In this document: in pieces, positions 5,354 to 7,217 of the stretch
Layout: each line of letters starts with the position of its first letter
Position numbering within the stretch: the stretch's first letter is position 1
Source: Streptococcus sp.
GTDB lineage: Bacteria > Bacillota > Bacilli > Lactobacillales > Streptococcaceae
DNA: 7,217 nt
Assembly (NCBI GenBank): GCA_003521145.1
Contig: DOTL01000068.1
Location: 1-7,217, forward strand
Direction of reading: 5' to 3'
Translations under genes and position numbers: made by a program
Notes under the pieces: generated by a model
Seen by the model: only the letters and a program-made list of their open reading frames with translations
Databases searched by the model: none
Told to the model about the DNA's origin: nothing

Positions 5354-6265
5354 CTAAGATTGACCTACCTTTTCTCCTTCCCTTTCATTTAAAAATAATT
5401 CAAGATCATGAATGACATTTTCAGGATATTCTAGACTGGAAATCTGATAAAACTTGACAGTCATCCGATTTCTGAACCAGGTTAATTGACGTTTAGCAAA
5501 TCGACGTGTATTTTGCTTGAGTTTTTCTAAGGCCTCATCTAAAGTTTGTTCCCCAGAAAAATAAGGAAATAATTCCTTGTAGCCAATTCCACGAGCCGAC
5601 TGGGCCTCCGGAAAATTATCGTAAAGCCACTTAGCTTCTTCTAGGAGCCCAAGTTCAACCATCTTGTCAACTCGTGTATTAATACGGTCATAAATCAGGG
5701 AACGCTCGTCATCCAAGCCAATTATAAAGGGTTCATAACAGGTCTCAGTATTTTCAAGATTGTCCGAAAAACGATAAAGCTCAAGTGCTCTAATGGCGCG
5801 ACGACGATTTATCTCTTTGATCTCTATACCTAAGCTATCAATCTTTTCGAAAAGCTGCTGATTAGACAATTGCTCTAGTTCTGAACGGTAGGCTAAAACC
5901 TGATTTTGGTCAACTTGTCCTCCTAGATGATAACCTTCTAAAAGGCTCTGTAAGTAAAGACCTGTTCCCCCTACAATGATAGGCAACTTGCCACGACTAA
6001 CAATATCAGTGATGGCAGCCTGCGCCTCTGTCACAAAATCATAGACTGAATAGGACTCATCTACATCACGGACATCGATTAAATGATGTACAGCTGCTGC
6101 TTGTTCTTCAGGAGTGGCCTTTGCAGTTCCTATATTCAGTTGTCGATAAACCTGCTGGCTATCTCCCGAGATTATCTCTCCATTAAAACGCTCAGCCAAT
6201 TCAATTCCAAGCGCCGTTTTTCCCACAGCAGTAGGTCCAGCTACTACAATAAGTTTGGTTTTCAT
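5354..6265 (-). CDS. miaA: tRNA dimethylallyltransferase
   Basis: MiaA transfers a dimethylallyl group to N6 of adenosine-37 in tRNAs that read UNN codons, the first step towards ms2i6A. From the ATG at 6263-6265 the product is 303 residues, the usual length. Motifs are the P-loop GPTAVGKT at 10-17, GDSQQVYRQLNIGTAK at 34-49 with the catalytic aspartate, GGTGLYLQSL at 99-108, RRRAIRALELYR at 154-165, ARGIGYKE at 224-231 and RRFAKRQLTWFRNR at 254-267. The frame is open upstream to 6355, but those 30 residues lie outside the family domain and their DNA covers the promoter region and the start of the divergent gene. I therefore chose the start two residues before TKLIVVAG. The binding site is weak (GTGA seven bases away), and an ATG two codons upstream (6269-6271) is an alternative. 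It is the first gene of the cluster ending in dnaX. Confidence 0.93.
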   Translation of the reverse strand: MKTKLIVVAGPTAVGKTALGIELAERFNGEIISGDSQQVYRQLNIGTAKATPEEQAAAVHHLIDVRDVDESYSVYDFVTEAQAAITDIVSRGKLPIIVGGTGLYLQSLLEGYHLGGQVDQNQVLAYRSELEQLSNQQLFEKIDSLGIEIKEINRRRAIRALELYRFSDNLENTETCYEPFIIGLDDERSLIYDRINTRVDKMVELGLLEEAKWLYDNFPEAQSARGIGYKELFPYFSGEQTLDEALEKLKQNTRRFAKRQLTWFRNRMTVKFYQISSLEYPENVIHDLELFLNEREGEKVGQS

Positions 6266-6276
6266 AATCATTTCAC

Positions 6277-6305
6277 TTGCTATTCTAGATATTTTTTTAG
6301 ATAAT
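6277..6305 (+). promoter_or_regulatory. Promoter of the DUF3042-like gene
   Basis: TTGCTA (6277-6282, four of six), a 17-base spacer and GATAAT (6300-6305, five of six) predict a start near 6312. This gives a leader of about 29 bases that includes the AAGGAGG binding site. It lies inside the miaA leader region. Confidence 0.6.
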
Positions 6306-6313
6306 GTAAGCAT

Positions 6314-6342
6314 ATTATAACATATAAGGAGGATAGTCTCAT
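6314..6342 (-). promoter_or_regulatory. miaA promoter
   Basis: On the minus strand, ATGAGA (6342-6337, four of six), a 17-base spacer and a perfect TATAAT (6319-6314) predict a start near 6307 and a leader of about 42 bases before the miaA ATG at 6265. The -35 box overlaps the first two bases of the divergent gene's start codon. Confidence 0.6.
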
Positions 6343-6517
6343 GGCTAAAAAACATTCATTTGCTAAAGGTGTCGCTACTGGCCTTCTCGGAACTGCTGCT
6401 ACTGTAGCAGGAGCTGTTTTCGCAGTTAAGAAAACAATCATCGAACCAGAAAAAAAGAAATTGGCTTTCATCGAAGAAAACCGTAAAAAAGCAGCTCGCC
6501 GTCGTGTAAGCCGCTAA
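6341..6517 (+). CDS. DUF3042-like small basic protein
   Basis: This 58-residue protein resembles the DUF3042 family found in streptococci, lactococci and relatives; its function is not known to me. A glycine- and alanine-rich hydrophobic stretch (about residues 9-29, GVATGLLGTAATVAGAVFAV) follows a short basic start (MAKKHSF), then comes a highly charged helix rich in lysine, glutamate and arginine (KKTIIEPEKKK, then ENRKKAARRRVSR). This pattern fits a single membrane segment with a basic cytoplasmic tail, as in small YtxH-like proteins. It has the strongest ribosome binding site in the window, AAGGAGG at 6326-6332, eight bases from the ATG, and codons such as GCT, GGT and CGT common in well-expressed streptococcal genes, so good expression is likely. 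A terminator follows ten bases after the stop. Confidence 0.9.
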   Translation: MAKKHSFAKGVATGLLGTAATVAGAVFAVKKTIIEPEKKKLAFIEENRKKAARRRVSR

Positions 6518-6526
6518 AAGTTATGG

Positions 6527-6547
6527 CCAGGGAAACCTGGTTTTTTT
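6527..6547 (+). terminator. Terminator after the DUF3042-like gene
   Basis: CCAGG-GAAA-CCTGG (6527-6540) followed by seven T residues (6541-6547). The stem is only five pairs but GC-rich, with a stable GAAA tetraloop. Some read-through into the following gene remnant is possible, since I see no strong promoter between them. Confidence 0.8.
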
Positions 6548-6577
6548 CTGCATTTTTTCCTTTCAGCTATGACTAAG

Positions 6578-6584
6578 AAAGGAG
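6578..6584 (+). promoter_or_regulatory. Shine-Dalgarno facing an ATA codon
   Basis: AAAGGAG is a near-perfect ribosome binding site. Six bases later, where the start codon should be, the sequence is ATA (6591-6593). The frame that begins there reads IKRKKYNKKVIIMTFVLM, a typical signal or anchor sequence if the first codon were ATG. Confidence 0.7.
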
Positions 6585-6590
6585 CCAAAC

Positions 6591-7108
6591 ATAAAAAGAA
6601 AAAAATATAATAAAAAAGTTATTATTATGACCTTTGTTTTGATGACTATATTCTCTTTCTTAACTATTTTATCAAAACATTCCAAAGAACCTGTAAAACC
6701 AGAAACAAAAACATATCACTCATCATCTTTCCAATCATCTAAGAATGCTCGTCTCATAAGAAAACTACCACCAACTCTTCGACAGCTACCTCGAAGGATG
6801 ATAAAACAAGGAATTCTAAAGAGAAGGATAAGGATCAAGCATCTTCTCCTTCTCAACAATCAAGTCAGAAGCAAAATGGCAATACGCCTCCTCATCAAGA
6901 AGGCTCTCAAGAAGAACCAAATCCCTTTGAAGGGGGACGAGGTTTGGGCGGTCCAGAAGACGGATCATATGTCACTAACAGCGATGGAGAACGTGTTCAA
7001 TCTAGCTCATTCAATGTAATCAATGAGTGGAGCACTAATGCTGACAACAGTACTTACGATTATCCACAATCTTCATCAAGCGCTAACTCAAGTTTAACTG
7101 TAAATTAA
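6591..7108 (+). pseudogene. Broken gene for an exported or anchored low-complexity protein
   Basis: Two frames together encode one sensible protein of about 171 residues. The first part (6591 to about 6746) gives a basic start, a hydrophobic segment (VIIMTFVLMTIFSFLTIL) and then KEPVKPETKTYHSSSFQSSKN. The second part is in the -1 frame, open from 6743 to the TAA at 7106-7108. It is rich in Ser, Lys, Gln, Asn and Asp (KKTTTNSSTATSKDDK, then EEPNPFEGGRGLGGPEDGSY) and ends SSLTVN. A one-base deletion between about 6743 and 6764 would explain the shift; staying in the first frame gives an arginine- and leucine-rich sequence unlike its beginning. The start codon is ATA behind a good ribosome binding site. 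There is no lipobox cysteine, so it was probably a secreted or membrane-anchored protein. I do not recognise the family. Expression from the AUA with frameshifting cannot be excluded. Confidence 0.75.
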
Positions 7109-7147
7109 ATCAAAAAATTGCTCAGAATCATCAAGTATTCAGGAGAT

Positions 7148-7183
7148 AACCCCGATTAGAAACTAAATCTAACTGGGGTTTTT
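7148..7183 (+). terminator. Terminator after the broken exported-protein gene
   Basis: A 13-position stem (7148-7160 with 7168-7180) is based on AACCCC/GGGGTT and TTAGA/TCTAA with one mismatch and one G-T pair between them. It has a seven-base loop and is followed by TTTTT (7179-7183). It lies 40 bases past the remnant's stop codon and points the same way. The last 34 bases of the window show nothing further. Confidence 0.85.
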
Positions 7184-7217
7184 AGTCTTGAATATAGGCT
7201 CTATAATTTCTGTAGTG

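Noticed and set aside
6266..6355. N-terminal 30-residue extension of miaA
   Set aside because: The extension falls outside the conserved domain, and its DNA covers the predicted promoters and the divergent start codon.
6569..6631. ATG start giving MTKKGAKHKKKKNIIKKLLL
   Set aside because: It has no Shine-Dalgarno upstream and stops after 20 codons. The good AAAGGAG lies inside it and points to the ATA at 6591 instead.
6627..7019. Single-frame 130-codon protein starting at the internal ATG
   Set aside because: It has no binding site, and from about residue 40 its composition switches to Arg/Leu/Ile-rich, while the adjacent frame gives the sensible continuation. It is better read as half of a frameshifted gene.

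Overview
The window reads as a stretch of ordinary chromosome from a low-GC Firmicute, almost certainly a Streptococcus and plausibly of the salivarius/thermophilus group. The evidence is the gene set (metK behind an SMK-box leader, birA, a DUF3272-like membrane protein, dnaX, a GAF-type methionine sulfoxide reductase, miaA, a DUF3042-like small protein), the AT-rich intergenic DNA and the AAGGAGG-type ribosome binding sites. The species is an inference. I see no phage, IS, CRISPR, defence or toxin-antitoxin locus, and no tRNA or rRNA gene.

Layout. Positions 1-367 hold no gene: a nested inverted repeat lies at 41-119 and the metK terminator at 295-328. metK (368-1561, minus) is preceded by a long leader that matches the SMK-box (SAM-III) riboswitch and by a clear promoter. 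birA (1841-2779, plus) diverges from metK. Its 3' end overlaps the end of a 61-residue membrane protein gene on the minus strand (2766-2951). The only convincing plus-strand terminator after birA lies beyond that gene, at 2973-3010, on top of its promoter. Positions 3011-3167 carry a 35-bp direct duplication built from GGACC/GGTCC palindromes, which forms the dnaX terminator region.

A minus-strand cluster runs miaA (from 6265), free-methionine-R-sulfoxide reductase (4820-5329) and dnaX (3168-4820). The last two overlap by one base (TAATG) and are probably translationally coupled. Facing away from miaA is a 58-residue DUF3042-like gene (6341-6517, plus). The predicted promoters of this divergent pair are interlocked. 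A terminator follows, and then a decayed gene for an exported or membrane-anchored low-complexity protein (about 6591-7108). It has an ATA where the start codon should be and one frameshift. A terminator at 7148-7183 follows it.

Functionally, metK makes S-adenosylmethionine and is predicted to be shut off by it at translation initiation. birA charges biotin enzymes and may repress biotin genes. dnaX is the clamp loader of DNA polymerase III, miaA modifies tRNA, and the GAF protein repairs oxidised free methionine. The less ordinary points are the compact regulatory overlaps, the palindrome duplication behind dnaX, the nested inverted repeat at the left edge and the broken exported-protein gene. 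No undescribed multi-gene system is apparent.
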